Program-made: the position numbers and the translations under genes
Part shown: positions 1 to 8,835 of the stretch, piece after piece
Layout: the number at the start of each line of letters is the position of its first letter
Position numbering within the stretch: position 1 is the first letter of the stretch
Assembly: GCF_016820555.1 (NCBI RefSeq)
Contig: NZ_JADHDW010000005.1
Span: 1 to 64,000, forward strand
From: Bacillus sp. REN10
Lineage (GTDB): Bacteria; Bacillota; Bacilli; Bacillales; Domibacillaceae
Direction of reading: 5' to 3'
Length of the DNA: 64,000 nt
Notes under the pieces: model-generated
Told to the model about the DNA's origin: nothing
Database searches by the model: none
Seen by the model: only the letters and a program-made list of their open reading frames with translations

Positions 1-101
1 TCCCCTCCCTACTCGCTGGGCTGTGCCCTTCACGCTCCTTGAGGAAGAGGACTTCTCTCGGATTATGTTAAACTAAGAGGAAAAAACTAAGAGGTGATTA
101 A

Positions 102-464
102 ATGGGTGCTTGGGGAACAGGGATATTTGATGATGATACTACTTGTGATGTGAAAGATGATTTTCTTGATTATTTGGAAGAAGGAAAAACCGTTGAGGAA
201 GCCACTCAAATAATTTTAGAAGAATATTCGGACGAATTTAGTATTAATGATGACCTAGAAATAATTTCTTTAGTATATATCGGTTTAGCAGCAATACAAC
301 TAGAAAGAAAATGTCTTCAAGAACAAGTATGTAACAATGCTATTGATTTAATCGAACGCGGTGCAGATCTTGAACTTTGGGAAGAAGCTGATCAAAAAGA
401 TTACGAAGAACGGAAAAGAGTATTGAGTGAGTTTAAACAAAAACTACTTAATTATAAATTATAA
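102..464 (+). CDS. DUF4259 domain protein, function unknown
   Basis: A 120-residue acidic soluble protein with no signal peptide or membrane segment. The opening MGAWGTGIFDDDTTCDV is the hallmark start of the DUF4259 family, whose members begin with a GxWGxGxFxNDxAxD-type motif; their biochemical role is not known to me. An AGAGGTG ribosome binding site precedes the ATG, and a hairpin terminator follows directly, so it looks monocistronic. The upstream 100 bases hold no recognisable gene. DUF4259 genes are often scattered in accessory regions and sometimes near toxin/immunity cargo, but nothing here shows that. The family call is fairly secure; function is open. Confidence 0.8.
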   Translation: MGAWGTGIFDDDTTCDVKDDFLDYLEEGKTVEEATQIILEEYSDEFSINDDLEIISLVYIGLAAIQLERKCLQEQVCNNAIDLIERGADLELWEEADQKDYEERKRVLSEFKQKLLNYKL

Positions 465-465
465 G

Positions 466-491
466 GACTGTCAATAGACGGTCTTTTTTTA
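466..491 (+). terminator. Intrinsic terminator of the DUF4259 gene
   Basis: A 7-bp stem (GACTGTC / GACGGTC with one G-T pair) around the loop AATA at 473-476 is followed by eight T. It sits right after the stop codon. Confidence 0.8.
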
Positions 492-735
492 TAACTTCAT
501 GTGCCATAACTTAGATTCATATAACAAAAATATCCTAACCCTTCCAAAATTTCGAACACGTTACGCAGTACAATAGGGTTATGTATATATTTCCTGCAAA
601 AAAAGCAGCATATAGTAACTGACAGCATATGTCAGCGTTATCCATGCCTATGCTTGCTGAAGCTGCCAAGCAGATCTATCAGTACCTGCTATGAGAGAAA
701 TGATTAGTTAATTAATTGATTGGGAGGAGATTTTT

Positions 736-1332
736 ATGAAACGAGTTTTGCTATTCATTGTTGCCTTTCTTTTATTGAGTATTCCCACCTTTGTTCATCA
801 AGCATCCGCCAGCACTGGCAAGCATATTGTGAACGTTGATACGACATTAAACGTACGCGAAAAACCAAGCCAGAAAGCTAAAGTGGTAGGATCGCTTAAG
901 AAGAACACTGTAGTCTATGTATATGGAACAGAGCCAGGTGGCTGGTCCAAAATTAAATACAAAAACAAAGCCGCGTATGTGGCATCGAGATATTTAAAGC
1001 CAGCAAAAGGAACCGCTCCTTCGAAAAAAGTATGGGACGGAAAGTGGAAGAATCAGTTTGGCACAGTTTCCATTACTAATGAAACAGCCGATCAATTCAA
1101 TTTTCACGTTTTTGTCGTCATGGGCGGACATGTTGGTGAGATTGATGGAACAGCCAAAATTAAAGGCAACAAAGCTACCTATTCCGCCGATACAGGCTCT
1201 TCTTTCTATGATGATCCGTACTGCCGGATGACATTTACGAACAACGGCAAGTCGATTCAAGTAAAAGAGTCATCCGCTTGTTTAGATTGGCACGGAGTTG
1301 CGGCCACATTTGATGGGAAATATTTTAAGTAA
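736..1332 (+). CDS. Secreted SH3 domain protein
   Basis: A 198-residue exported protein. Residues 1-26 form a signal peptide (Lys-Arg start, LLFIVAFLLL core, cleavage near ASA-ST). Residues about 31-89 are a bacterial SH3 (SH3b) domain with the typical TLNVRxKPS entry and GWxKIxY core, which usually binds the cell wall. Residues about 100-198 form a second, probably beta-rich domain with two cysteines that I do not recognise. A strong GGGAGGAG ribosome binding site lies 8 bases before the ATG. It stands alone between two terminators. It may be a wall-associated protein or inhibitor; no catalytic residues are visible. Confidence 0.8.
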   Translation: MKRVLLFIVAFLLLSIPTFVHQASASTGKHIVNVDTTLNVREKPSQKAKVVGSLKKNTVVYVYGTEPGGWSKIKYKNKAAYVASRYLKPAKGTAPSKKVWDGKWKNQFGTVSITNETADQFNFHVFVVMGGHVGEIDGTAKIKGNKATYSADTGSSFYDDPYCRMTFTNNGKSIQVKESSACLDWHGVAATFDGKYFK

Positions 1333-1356
1333 AGCGAAAATATCCGCAGAATATTT

Positions 1357-1384
1357 CACACGCCGTACAGGCGTGTGTTTTTCA
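1357..1384 (+). terminator. Intrinsic terminator of the SH3 protein gene
   Basis: Perfect 8-bp stem CACACGCC / GGCGTGTG, loop GTACA, then a T-run, 25 bases after the stop codon. Confidence 0.9.
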
Positions 1385-1506
1385 TTTTAAGAAAACAGAT
1401 GATACGATTCACACCCATTACTTTCTCAAAAAAGAGGTACCCATAGCCTAATTCTTGAATAAAAGAAAGTAGCATTATATATTTTCTGAAAATTCAAAAG
1501 TTATGA

Positions 1507-1536
1507 TTGACTCGATATAAATATTTATAAGATAAT
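1507..1536 (+). promoter_or_regulatory. Sigma-A-type promoter of the TetR gene
   Basis: TTGACT (1507-1512), an 18-base spacer and GATAAT (1531-1536), 35 bases before the start codon of the TetR regulator. The match is by eye. Confidence 0.55.
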
Positions 1537-1570
1537 ACTAATGAGTAATATATTTTAAAGGAGATTTCAA

Positions 1571-2170
1571 ATGAGTAAAAGGGGCAGAAAAAAAGGGGCT
1601 AGCGGTGAACAGAGTAGAGCTTTATTGCTGACGATCGCTGCAGAGGAGTTCGCACATAAGGGGTATTATGAAACAAAGATTAGCACCATCGTTCAAAGGG
1701 CTGGCTTAACGCAACCAACCTTTTACCTTTACTTTAAAAGTAAAGAGGCGCTATTTCAGGAATTAATCGATTCGTTTAGCCAAGGGCTAGTTGATCTTAC
1801 TAAAGAGAGTCGCCTAGAACCTGGAATTGACTTCGATTCCTTACCAGCGAGGATTGCGAAAGGGTTAACGGGACTCTTTACTTTTTTTTCTGAGAATCCA
1901 CAGTTAACACGGATTGGATTCTTTAATTCGGTAGAGGCCGAAGAGATTAAGAAACAGTTAGCGCTACAAATACGAGAAAACTTAATGTCTGAAGTAAAGA
2001 ATGGCTATTTTCAAACTGAACTGGACATGTGTTTAGTAGCTGAAATGTTAATTGGCATCATTGAGCGTCTGACAATCACTAAATTATTTTCAGGTATAAA
2101 AACACCCGAAGAACTTGCATCCGAGATTGTTCACCTTCTTCTAAATGGAATGTTATCAACAAGTGACTAG
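1571..2170 (+). CDS. TetR/AcrR family transcriptional regulator
   Basis: A 199-residue repressor. The N-terminal helix-turn-helix runs over about residues 16-62 (AEEFAHKGYYETKISTIVQ, then AGLTQPTFYLYFKSKEALF, the recognition helix region typical of TetR). The rest is the helical ligand-binding and dimerisation domain. The basic start (SKRGRKKGASGEQSR) is common in the family. The AAAGGAG site precedes the ATG. No efflux pump or enzyme gene sits next to it, so the target cannot be read from context; the next gene downstream is a SinI-like micro-protein 158 bases away, behind its own ribosome binding site. Confidence 0.9.
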   Translation: MSKRGRKKGASGEQSRALLLTIAAEEFAHKGYYETKISTIVQRAGLTQPTFYLYFKSKEALFQELIDSFSQGLVDLTKESRLEPGIDFDSLPARIAKGLTGLFTFFSENPQLTRIGFFNSVEAEEIKKQLALQIRENLMSEVKNGYFQTELDMCLVAEMLIGIIERLTITKLFSGIKTPEELASEIVHLLLNGMLSTSD

Positions 2171-2328
2171 TTATTTACTGCTTTTGGATTTGCCCTCGTT
2201 TTGGTCTTAGTACACAATTTATCAAAAACCACTACAAGTTAGCATTCTATCATTCTAAATGAACTGAGTAACCATACAACACAAACGTAATACGGACACG
2301 GGTTATTATAAAATAAGGAGACATAATA

Positions 2329-2496
2329 ATGGAGAGAGAGTTAGAACAAGAATGGGTGTACTTGATGATGCAAGCTAAGCAAATAGGGATTTCTATAGAG
2401 GAAGTTCGTCGATTTCTTCAACAGGGGTCTTTAACAGAGATCTCACATCTTGAAAACAAAAATAAAGGTTCTTTCTCATCTACCCTCGATACGTAA
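2329..2496 (+). CDS. SinI-like anti-repressor, 55 residues
   Basis: A small ORF beginning MERELEQEWVYLMMQAKQIG, with AAGGAG 8 bases before the ATG. The stretch LEQEWVYLMMQAKQIGIS followed by IEEVRRFL matches the SinI dimerisation domain (B. subtilis SinI, from memory, has LDQEWVELMVEAKEANIS then PEEIRKYL). In B. subtilis SinI binds the SinR repressor through this helical hairpin and relieves repression of biofilm genes. There is no DNA-binding domain here and no sinR next to it, so it is an orphan anti-repressor or a SinI-domain modulator of a SinR-type protein elsewhere. The C-terminal 20 residues are unlike SinI. Domain call is firm; partner is inferred. Confidence 0.8.
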   Translation: MERELEQEWVYLMMQAKQIGISIEEVRRFLQQGSLTEISHLENKNKGSFSSTLDT

Positions 2497-2608
2497 AAAC
2501 ATAAATAAGAAAATGGGGGTATAGAATAATCATTCATTTATCCAAGCCTCGCGATCTTTCATGAAAAAATCTTATTTTTTCACTTCAACGATTCCCACTA
2601 AAAATGAG

Positions 2609-2649
2609 CAAAAAAAAATATCACTACGCTTATTACGCATAGTGATATT
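2609..2649 (-). terminator. Terminator of the tRNA-Arg gene
   Basis: A perfect 10-bp inverted repeat (2617-2626 with 2640-2649, TAGTGATATT on one arm) with a run of A before it on the + strand, which is a U-run on the minus strand just downstream of the tRNA. Confidence 0.85.
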
Positions 2650-2663
2650 AATTGAATTCAGTA

Positions 2664-2735
2664 CGCCCTCGGCAGGAATCGAACCCACATCTTAAGAACC
2701 GGAATCTCACGTGCTATCCGTTGCACCACGAGGGC
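2664..2735 (-). tRNA. tRNA-Arg(CCG)
   Basis: Read on the minus strand it folds into a complete cloverleaf of 72 nt: acceptor GCCCTCG / CGAGGGC, D-stem GTGC / GCAC, anticodon stem TGAGA / TCTTA with loop TTCCGGT (anticodon CCG, reading CGG), and a T-arm GTGGG / CCTGC with loop TTCGATT. The discriminator base is G. CCA is not encoded. It is a single-copy isolated tRNA with its own terminator; such tRNAs can serve as integration sites, but no attachment-site duplication was seen. Confidence 0.95.
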
Positions 2736-2930
2736 AATATGTTTAGGTACAATACAAAATTATAGCGGAATACATTGAAAAATGCAATTGTTATGTGATA
2801 TTTCTTTTGTTTTCGAATCGGCTCATGAATTTATGGATGGTTTAGCAGGATTTTTATTGGGCATACTAGAAAATTATTATGAAAGCGAAAAGGTTGTTTT
2901 GAAGAAAACGATCATATTTGAAGCAAAATG

Positions 2931-2960
2931 TTTGACCTTCATTGACCATCACTGTATGAT
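2931..2960 (+). promoter_or_regulatory. clpP promoter with CtsR operator
   Basis: TTTGACCTTCATTGACC (2931-2947) is, on the other strand, two GGTCAAW heptads three bases apart, the CtsR heptad pattern. The first heptad contains the -35 TTGACC (2932-2937), followed by a 17-base spacer and TATGAT (2955-2960). CtsR represses clp genes in Firmicutes and is released at high temperature or protein stress. Binding is inferred from the motif. Confidence 0.85.
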
Positions 2961-3015
2961 AACAATACATAAGATTTTCTTTACTAGAAAATAATTCATT
3001 TAGGGAGGAAAGACC

Positions 3016-3615
3016 ATGAATCTAATTCCTACAGTTATTGAACAAACAAACCGCGGAGAGCGTGCGTACGATATTTACTCTCGTTTGCTAAAGGATCGCA
3101 TAATTATGCTTGGAAGCGGCATTGATGATAATGTAGCCAACTCCATCGTTTCCCAATTATTATTCCTTGAAGCGGAAAACCCTGAGAAAGATATTTCCAT
3201 CTATATTAACAGCCCTGGCGGAAGCATCACAGCGGGTATGGCGATCTATGATACGATCCAATTTATTAAGCCGGATGTGCAAACGATCTGTATCGGTATG
3301 GCCGCTTCTATGGGCGCCTTCTTGCTTGCTGCTGGAGCGAAAGGAAAGCGTTATGCCCTTCCAAACAGTGAAGTCATGATTCACCAACCGCTTGGAGGCG
3401 CGCAAGGTCAAGCAACGGAAATTGAAATTGCTGCGAAACGCATCTTGTTCCTTCGCGACAAACTAAACCAAATTTTAGCCGAGCGCACAGGTCAGCCGCT
3501 TGAAGTCATCGCTAAGGACACAGACCGCGACAACTTCATGACAGCGGAACGTGCATTAGAATACGGTTTAATTGATAAAATTCTTACACGTAACGACCTA
3601 CCGCAAAATAAATAA
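3016..3615 (+). CDS. clpP: ATP-dependent Clp protease proteolytic subunit
   Basis: ClpP forms the tetradecameric serine-protease chamber that works with the ATPases ClpX, ClpC and ClpE to degrade regulators and misfolded proteins in the cytoplasm. The 199-residue length is normal. The catalytic triad is visible: Ser98 in GMAASMGAF, His123 in MIHQP and Asp172 in TDRDNFM. The short N-terminal propeptide region ([11 protein letters not shown]) is as in B. subtilis. A GGGAGGA site lies before the ATG and a CtsR-type operator overlaps its promoter. The gene is followed by a folded non-coding stretch and a terminator shared with the convergent crh. Confidence 0.98.
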   Translation: MNLIPTVIEQTNRGERAYDIYSRLLKDRIIMLGSGIDDNVANSIVSQLLFLEAENPEKDISIYINSPGGSITAGMAIYDTIQFIKPDVQTICIGMAASMGAFLLAAGAKGKRYALPNSEVMIHQPLGGAQGQATEIEIAAKRILFLRDKLNQILAERTGQPLEVIAKDTDRDNFMTAERALEYGLIDKILTRNDLPQNK

Positions 3616-3617
3616 AA

Positions 3618-3760
3618 GCGGAAGGTTCCGAAGCGACGTATGGACTAGAACTCTCTGCACGAGATAAAGGAAACACGATGAACGACAGTGAATCGATGTT
3701 GACTGATCGCAAGGAGGAGAGAAGAAGTCCACTAGTCGGTGGAACCTGTAGCCTGGATAA
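3618..3760. repeat. Folded non-coding element after clpP
   Basis: The stretch between the clpP stop and its terminator has nested complementary arms: AGGTTCC (3623-3629) with GGAACCT (3741-3747), GACTAG (3643-3648) with CTAGTC (3732-3737), and CTCTC (3651-3655) with GAGAG (3717-3721). It contains no credible ORF. The style resembles the dispersed structured repeats of Bacillaceae genomes, but copy number cannot be seen in one window and no family name is claimed. Confidence 0.45.
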
Positions 3761-3763
3761 GTA

Positions 3764-3816
3764 AATCAAAAAAACACCTGAACAATGGAGTCATCCATCA
3801 TTCAGGTGTTTTTTAA
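3764..3816. terminator. Bidirectional terminator between clpP and crh
   Basis: A perfect 12-bp stem AAAACACCTGAA / TTCAGGTGTTTT (3771-3782 with 3801-3812) carries a second inner stem ATGGA / TCCAT. A- and T-runs on both sides suit termination in both directions. It overlaps the last codon of crh. Confidence 0.9.
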
Positions 3817-4076
3817 TAGCTGCCCTCTTGTTGCACGAAGGCGACTAATGCTTCTAAAGCGCCTTGCTCGTCATGTCCGTCAACGGAGATGGTCACGGAG
3901 CAGCCGCGGTTTATCGCTAAGCTCATAATCCCCATAATACTTTTGGCGTTGACTTTCTTTCCGTCCTTTTCAAGAAAAATTTCTGAAGAAAAACGGTTTG
4001 CTTCCTGCACAAACAAAGCAGCCGGACGCGCTTGCAGCCCCATCTTCAGTTGCACTTCTGCTGTTTTCTCAACCAT
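3813..4076 (-). CDS. crh: HPr-like catabolite repression protein Crh
   Basis: An 87-residue HPr paralog. The phosphotransferase active-site position 15 is Gln (GLQARPAA) instead of His, so it cannot carry sugar-transport phosphate, while Ser46 (NAKSIMGIMSL) is kept for phosphorylation by HPr kinase. Crh-Ser46-P is a co-repressor of CcpA in Bacillus and unphosphorylated Crh controls methylglyoxal synthase. It is the last gene of the yvcI-rapZ-yvcK-whiA-crh operon, 23 bases after whiA. The kinase HprK and the phosphatase PpaX lie 16-19 kb away in the same window. Confidence 0.96.
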   Translation of the reverse strand: MVEKTAEVQLKMGLQARPAALFVQEANRFSSEIFLEKDGKKVNAKSIMGIMSLAINRGCSVTISVDGHDEQGALEALVAFVQQEGSY

Positions 4077-4099
4077 TGAGTTTCTTCCCCTCTTCCCTC

Positions 4100-5044
4100 T
4101 TATTCAATTGGTTCGTTCGCTCTAATTTTGTCAGCGATTTCATCTATTTTGCGGAGACGATGATTAATGCCGGACTTGCTGATTTTTCCTCCCGACACCA
4201 TTTCTCCTAGTTCTTTCAATGTGACATCTTGATGCGTCACTCGCAGTTCGGCAATTTCGCGCAGTTTCTCCGGCAGTACTTGCAGACCGACTGTTTCTTC
4301 AATATAGCGAATGTTTTCGACTTGACGCAGCGCGGCGCCAATCGTTTTATTCAAGTTAGCGGTTTCACAGTTCACTAGCCGGTTCACGGAATTTCTCATA
4401 TCGCGGACAATGCGGACATCCTCAAATCGAAGCAAGGCATTGTGCGCGCCAATAATGTTTAAAAATTCCGTGATTTTCTCCGCTTCTTTTAAATACGTAA
4501 TAAAGCCTTTCTTTCGTTCCAATGTTTTGCTGTTTAAATCAAACATATTCATTAGTTCACTTAAGGCAGCATTATGCTCTTGATATAAAGAGAAGATCTC
4601 CAAATGATAAGAAGATGTTTCTGGATTATTGACAGATCCTCCCGCAAGAAAAGCACCGCGCAAGTAAGCACGCTTACAGCACTGGTTTTCAATCAGTGCT
4701 GGTGAAATATTATGAACAAAGGAAAAGCCAGCTTCAATAATCGCTAAGTCTTCTAATATCTCTCTTGCCTGTTCCTTCAGTCTCACAATATAGACATTAT
4801 TCTTCTTTAACCTCATCTTTTTACGAACGAGCAGTTCTACTTCCACTTCATAATTTTTCTTTAATAACACATATATTCTTCTGGCGATCGCTGCATTCTC
4901 TGTTTGAATATTGACGACGAGCAAGCGATTTGAAAATGAAAGTGATCCATTCATTCGAATAAGCGCGGACAGCTCCGCTTTGGCACAACAACTATTTCCT
5001 TCGATCGTTGTTAGTTCTTTTTTCGTTTCCGAAGCAAAAGACAT
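4100..5044 (-). CDS. whiA: Sporulation/division regulator WhiA
   Basis: WhiA is a DNA-binding protein conserved in Gram-positive bacteria; in B. subtilis it influences cell division and chromosome segregation rather than sporulation genes. The N-terminal two thirds is a degenerate LAGLIDADG homing-endonuclease fold ([15 protein letters not shown] near residue 130) and the C-terminus is a helix-turn-helix (TLKELGEMV, then [14 protein letters not shown]). I use the ATG at 5044 ([11 protein letters not shown]), because the AGGGGGTG ribosome binding site is 6 bases before it; a GTG at 5053 would lie inside that site. Product is 314 residues. Confidence 0.95.
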   Translation of the reverse strand: MSFASETKKELTTIEGNSCCAKAELSALIRMNGSLSFSNRLLVVNIQTENAAIARRIYVLLKKNYEVEVELLVRKKMRLKKNNVYIVRLKEQAREILEDLAIIEAGFSFVHNISPALIENQCCKRAYLRGAFLAGGSVNNPETSSYHLEIFSLYQEHNAALSELMNMFDLNSKTLERKKGFITYLKEAEKITEFLNIIGAHNALLRFEDVRIVRDMRNSVNRLVNCETANLNKTIGAALRQVENIRYIEETVGLQVLPEKLREIAELRVTHQDVTLKELGEMVSGGKISKSGINHRLRKIDEIADKIRANEPIE

Positions 5045-5090
5045 GTGAGACACCCCCTCTATATGAGATGCTCGTTCTGTAGTATAAGGT

Positions 5091-6056
5091 TTATTTAGTT
5101 TCCTTAATTAAATTAAACAAAATATCCGCGACCTTATTCGTATTATGACGAATCATTCCCCCTTCTCGAGTAACGATATCATCAAAAATCACGTGAAGGC
5201 CTAATGATTTCAATTGATCGATATCATACACGACCGGCTTCGCTAGTTCTTCTTTATACTTTTCTTTAATTTGTTCAGGAATAACTTCATTGTTGACTAA
5301 AATCGTATCCATAAAGGCGCAGGACATATGATCGTAAATCGCCCTGACATGATCACTCGCCGTGAAATCAAGCGTTTCTCCAGCTTGTGTCATCAAGTTG
5401 CAAATATATATTTTTCGCGCTTTTGCGAAGCATACTTCTTCCCCTATTTGCGGAACGAGTAAATTTGGCAAAATACTTGTGTATAAACTTCCTGGTCCAA
5501 CGATGATTAAGTCCGCCTCCCGAATCGCCCGGATCGTTTCCGGCAAAGGCTGAATGTCGTTCGGTGTTAAAAACACTCGCTTAATCCTTTTGCCGGAATA
5601 AGGAATTTTCGATTCCCCCGATACAACCGTACCATCTTCCATCTCCGCATGAAGGACCACGCTTTGATTCGCCGCTGGCAATACTTTTCCGCGCACATTC
5701 AGCACTCGGCTCATTTCTTGCACAGCATGCACAAAGTCCCCTGTGATCGAGGTCAAAGCCGCAATAATCAAATTGCCAAGTGAGTGTCCAGACAGCTCAT
5801 TTTTCGTGCTAAAACGATGCTGAAATAATGTTTCTAACAGCGGCTCTACATCTGATAAAGCGGCAAGTACATTGCGGATATCCCCAGGAGGTGGGATGTT
5901 CAGTTCATCGCGCAGGCGGCCCGAACTTCCGCCGTCGTCGGCTACCGTCACGATGGCCGTTAAATCAATCGGATGCTTTTTTAGCCCGCGAAGCAGAACA
6001 GACAGACCTGTTCCGCCGCCAATAATGACAACTTTCGGCTCTCTTTCCTTTGTCAT
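5091..6056 (-). CDS. yvcK: Gluconeogenesis factor YvcK
   Basis: A 321-residue protein of the YvcK/CofD-like family, needed for growth on gluconeogenic carbon sources and for correct localisation of PBP1 in B. subtilis; family members bind UDP-sugars. The N-terminal [18 protein letters not shown] nucleotide-binding loop and the [10 protein letters not shown] motif (near residues 41-50) are clear. Its start overlaps the end of rapZ by 4 bases, so the two are translationally coupled. Confidence 0.95.
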   Translation of the reverse strand: MTKEREPKVVIIGGGTGLSVLLRGLKKHPIDLTAIVTVADDGGSSGRLRDELNIPPPGDIRNVLAALSDVEPLLETLFQHRFSTKNELSGHSLGNLIIAALTSITGDFVHAVQEMSRVLNVRGKVLPAANQSVVLHAEMEDGTVVSGESKIPYSGKRIKRVFLTPNDIQPLPETIRAIREADLIIVGPGSLYTSILPNLLVPQIGEEVCFAKARKIYICNLMTQAGETLDFTASDHVRAIYDHMSCAFMDTILVNNEVIPEQIKEKYKEELAKPVVYDIDQLKSLGLHVIFDDIVTREGGMIRHNTNKVADILFNLIKETK

Positions 6057-6946
6057 GGCGTGGCGGCCTTACGTTTATGAATGTCTCGATGTTTAATGCG
6101 CGTCTCATAATCGGTGGAGAAATGCTTGCCGATATACTCCGCTAAAGCGACGGAACGATGTTGTCCTCCCGTACATCCAATCGCAATCACTAGCTGAGAT
6201 TTGCCTTCCATTTTGTAATGTGGAAGCATAAAGGTTAATAGGTCGATCACTTTTTCTAAAAATTTCTGTGTATCATGCCACTTTAATACATACGTCGCTA
6301 CGTCTTCCTCTAAGCCTGTGCGCGGTCTCATATGATCAATGTAGTGCGGATTCGGCAAAAAGCGAACATCGAAAACAAGATCGGCATCAATTGGCAAGCC
6401 ATGTTTAAATCCGAACGACATCACATTAACGGTAAAAACAGACTTTTTATTTAAGGAAAACTCTGTTAAAATTTTCTCACGTAAATCTTTTGGTTTCATT
6501 TCTGATGTGTTATAAATAAATTGGGCCCGGCCTTTTAATTCTTCCAAAAGTTCGCGTTCTTGAAGAATGCCATCGAGCGGCAAGCCCGTTGGCGACAGCG
6601 GATGAGAGCGTCTCGTTTCTTTATAGCGGCGAACGAGCACTGAATCGTCTGCATCAAGAAATAGCACTTTCGGCGTTAAATCGGACATCTCCACCACTTC
6701 ATCAAGCGACTTAATTAAATCATCAAAGAACTCGCGCCCGCGCATATCCATGACGACCGCCACTTTATTCATTTGATTGTTCGCATCCTTCATCAGCTCC
6801 AAGAATTTCGGCAGCAATGTTGGCGGTAAATTATCGACGCAATAAAAACCAAGGTCTTCAAAGCTTTGAATGGCGACCGTCTTTCCGGCACCGGACATCC
6901 CTGTAATAATCACTAATTGGACGTCATTTCCTACGTTTGTGTTCAT
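6053..6946 (-). CDS. rapZ: RNase adapter / nucleotide-binding protein RapZ (YvcJ)
   Basis: A 297-residue RapZ family protein with an N-terminal P-loop (GMSGAGKT, residues 16-23) and a C-terminal domain with [10 protein letters not shown], which in E. coli RapZ binds the sRNA GlmZ and RNase E. The Bacillus homolog YvcJ hydrolyses GTP and affects competence and is not known to use GlmZ. GAGGAG precedes the ATG. It is the second gene of the operon that starts with yvcI. Confidence 0.95.
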   Translation of the reverse strand: MNTNVGNDVQLVIITGMSGAGKTVAIQSFEDLGFYCVDNLPPTLLPKFLELMKDANNQMNKVAVVMDMRGREFFDDLIKSLDEVVEMSDLTPKVLFLDADDSVLVRRYKETRRSHPLSPTGLPLDGILQERELLEELKGRAQFIYNTSEMKPKDLREKILTEFSLNKKSVFTVNVMSFGFKHGLPIDADLVFDVRFLPNPHYIDHMRPRTGLEEDVATYVLKWHDTQKFLEKVIDLLTFMLPHYKMEGKSQLVIAIGCTGGQHRSVALAEYIGKHFSTDYETRIKHRDIHKRKAATP

Positions 6947-6967
6947 GTTCCTTCTCCTCTCTCCTAT

Positions 6968-7426
6968 TTAACTTGGATCTAATCGATAAGACAACAGCGT
7001 AAAGTCAGGTGTATATGTAAAAGCTCCGTAAAGAATACCAGACCCATGAATCATATACTCCAATATATGACGATCTCCTTCTGCCATAGGAAGCTCCTTG
7101 ATCATATCGATAGCGTGCCACTCAAGCTTTCCTTCTTCACTTTCTTCAATATTGACGCCATCGCTTTCTGTCGCAAAAAAGGTAAACATCATCCACTCTG
7201 AGACAATCTCATCCTTTTCTTTGATCGTAAACGTGAAAATGCCCTTTACACTCGGGTTTCGCAAATAGATGCCTGTTTCTTCACGGTATTCGCGAATGGC
7301 CGCATCTCTAATCGATTCTCCTGCCTCCATCTTTCCTCCTGGAGCGACCCACCAGTTGCGACGCGGCTTTTGCAGCAATAAAATTTTATCGTCTTTCATT
7401 AACAAACAATTTGTTACACGTTGCAC
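6968..7426 (-). CDS. yvcI: Nudix hydrolase (YvcI-type)
   Basis: A 152-residue Nudix protein. The Nudix box GGKMEAGESIRDAAIREYRE followed by ETGI (residues about 30-53) has all the metal-binding Glu residues. Position as first gene of the rapZ-yvcK-whiA-crh operon is as in B. subtilis yvcI. It would hydrolyse a nucleoside diphosphate linked to another group; the substrate cannot be told from sequence, although 8-oxo-dGTP has been proposed for similar enzymes. The start is GTG with GAGGTG 7 bases before it. Confidence 0.9.
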   Translation of the reverse strand: MQRVTNCLLMKDDKILLLQKPRRNWWVAPGGKMEAGESIRDAAIREYREETGIYLRNPSVKGIFTFTIKEKDEIVSEWMMFTFFATESDGVNIEESEEGKLEWHAIDMIKELPMAEGDRHILEYMIHGSGILYGAFTYTPDFTLLSYRLDPS

Positions 7427-7494
7427 AATTAATCACCTCAAGCCCCTGCGACGGAATGATAAACGAACAAAGCCGTCACTCTCCTATTTTTATT

Positions 7495-7524
7495 ATTATA
7501 CTATGTTCTTTCCACCGATCTCAA
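7495..7524 (-). promoter_or_regulatory. Promoter of the yvcI-rapZ-yvcK-whiA-crh operon
   Basis: On the minus strand TTGAGA (7519-7524), an 18-base spacer and a perfect TATAAT (7495-7500), about 70 bases before the yvcI start codon. Confidence 0.7.
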
Positions 7525-7592
7525 TGCCAGGATCAGGCGATTCTTCCTAGCATCCCTTTACTTGTTTGGTTCAGTGTTTCACAAAGCTTTTC

Positions 7593-7657
7593 AAAAAAGG
7601 AGGTTGCCTTGATCACGTAAAGTCCGTACACGGATCTTACGTTGACAAGACAACCTC
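7593..7657 (-). terminator. Long hairpin terminator after trxB
   Basis: GAGGTTG (7600-7606) pairs with CAACCTC (7651-7657), CTTG with CAAG, CGTAA with TTACG, and a further inner stem closes on TACA, giving a near-continuous hairpin of about 58 bases. On the minus strand it is followed by CCTTTTTTG. It is 113 bases beyond the trxB stop, leaving a long 3' untranslated region. Confidence 0.75.
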
Positions 7658-7770
7658 ATCAATAGGGATATAAGTTAAATACTTAGGGGGTGTTTCAAAC
7701 TGCTAAATAATAGTATAACGGAAAATTATTTCACCTTTATTACGATTTCATTAATAGTCCGTTAAACTTT

Positions 7771-8742
<972 letters not shown>

Positions 8743-8775
8743 TTACTCTCATTTTAGATATACCCTAAAACGTAT

Positions 8776-8804
8776 TTTTTAATCCATACCCATATCGTAA
8801 TCAA
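8776..8804 (-). promoter_or_regulatory. Putative trxB promoter
   Basis: Minus strand TTGATT (8799-8804), a 17-base spacer and TAAAAA (8776-8781). The -10 is weak, so confidence is limited. Confidence 0.4.
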
Positions 8805-8835
8805 TACGTGACCATTCGTCTATTATTATGCTCAT

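Noticed and set aside
2664-2735. Integration site of a mobile island at tRNA-Arg
   Set aside because: No integrase gene and no duplicated tRNA 3' end were found on either side within the window.
2782-2994. A 70-residue frame before clpP
   Set aside because: It contains the clpP promoter and CtsR operator, has no ribosome binding site and no recognisable content.
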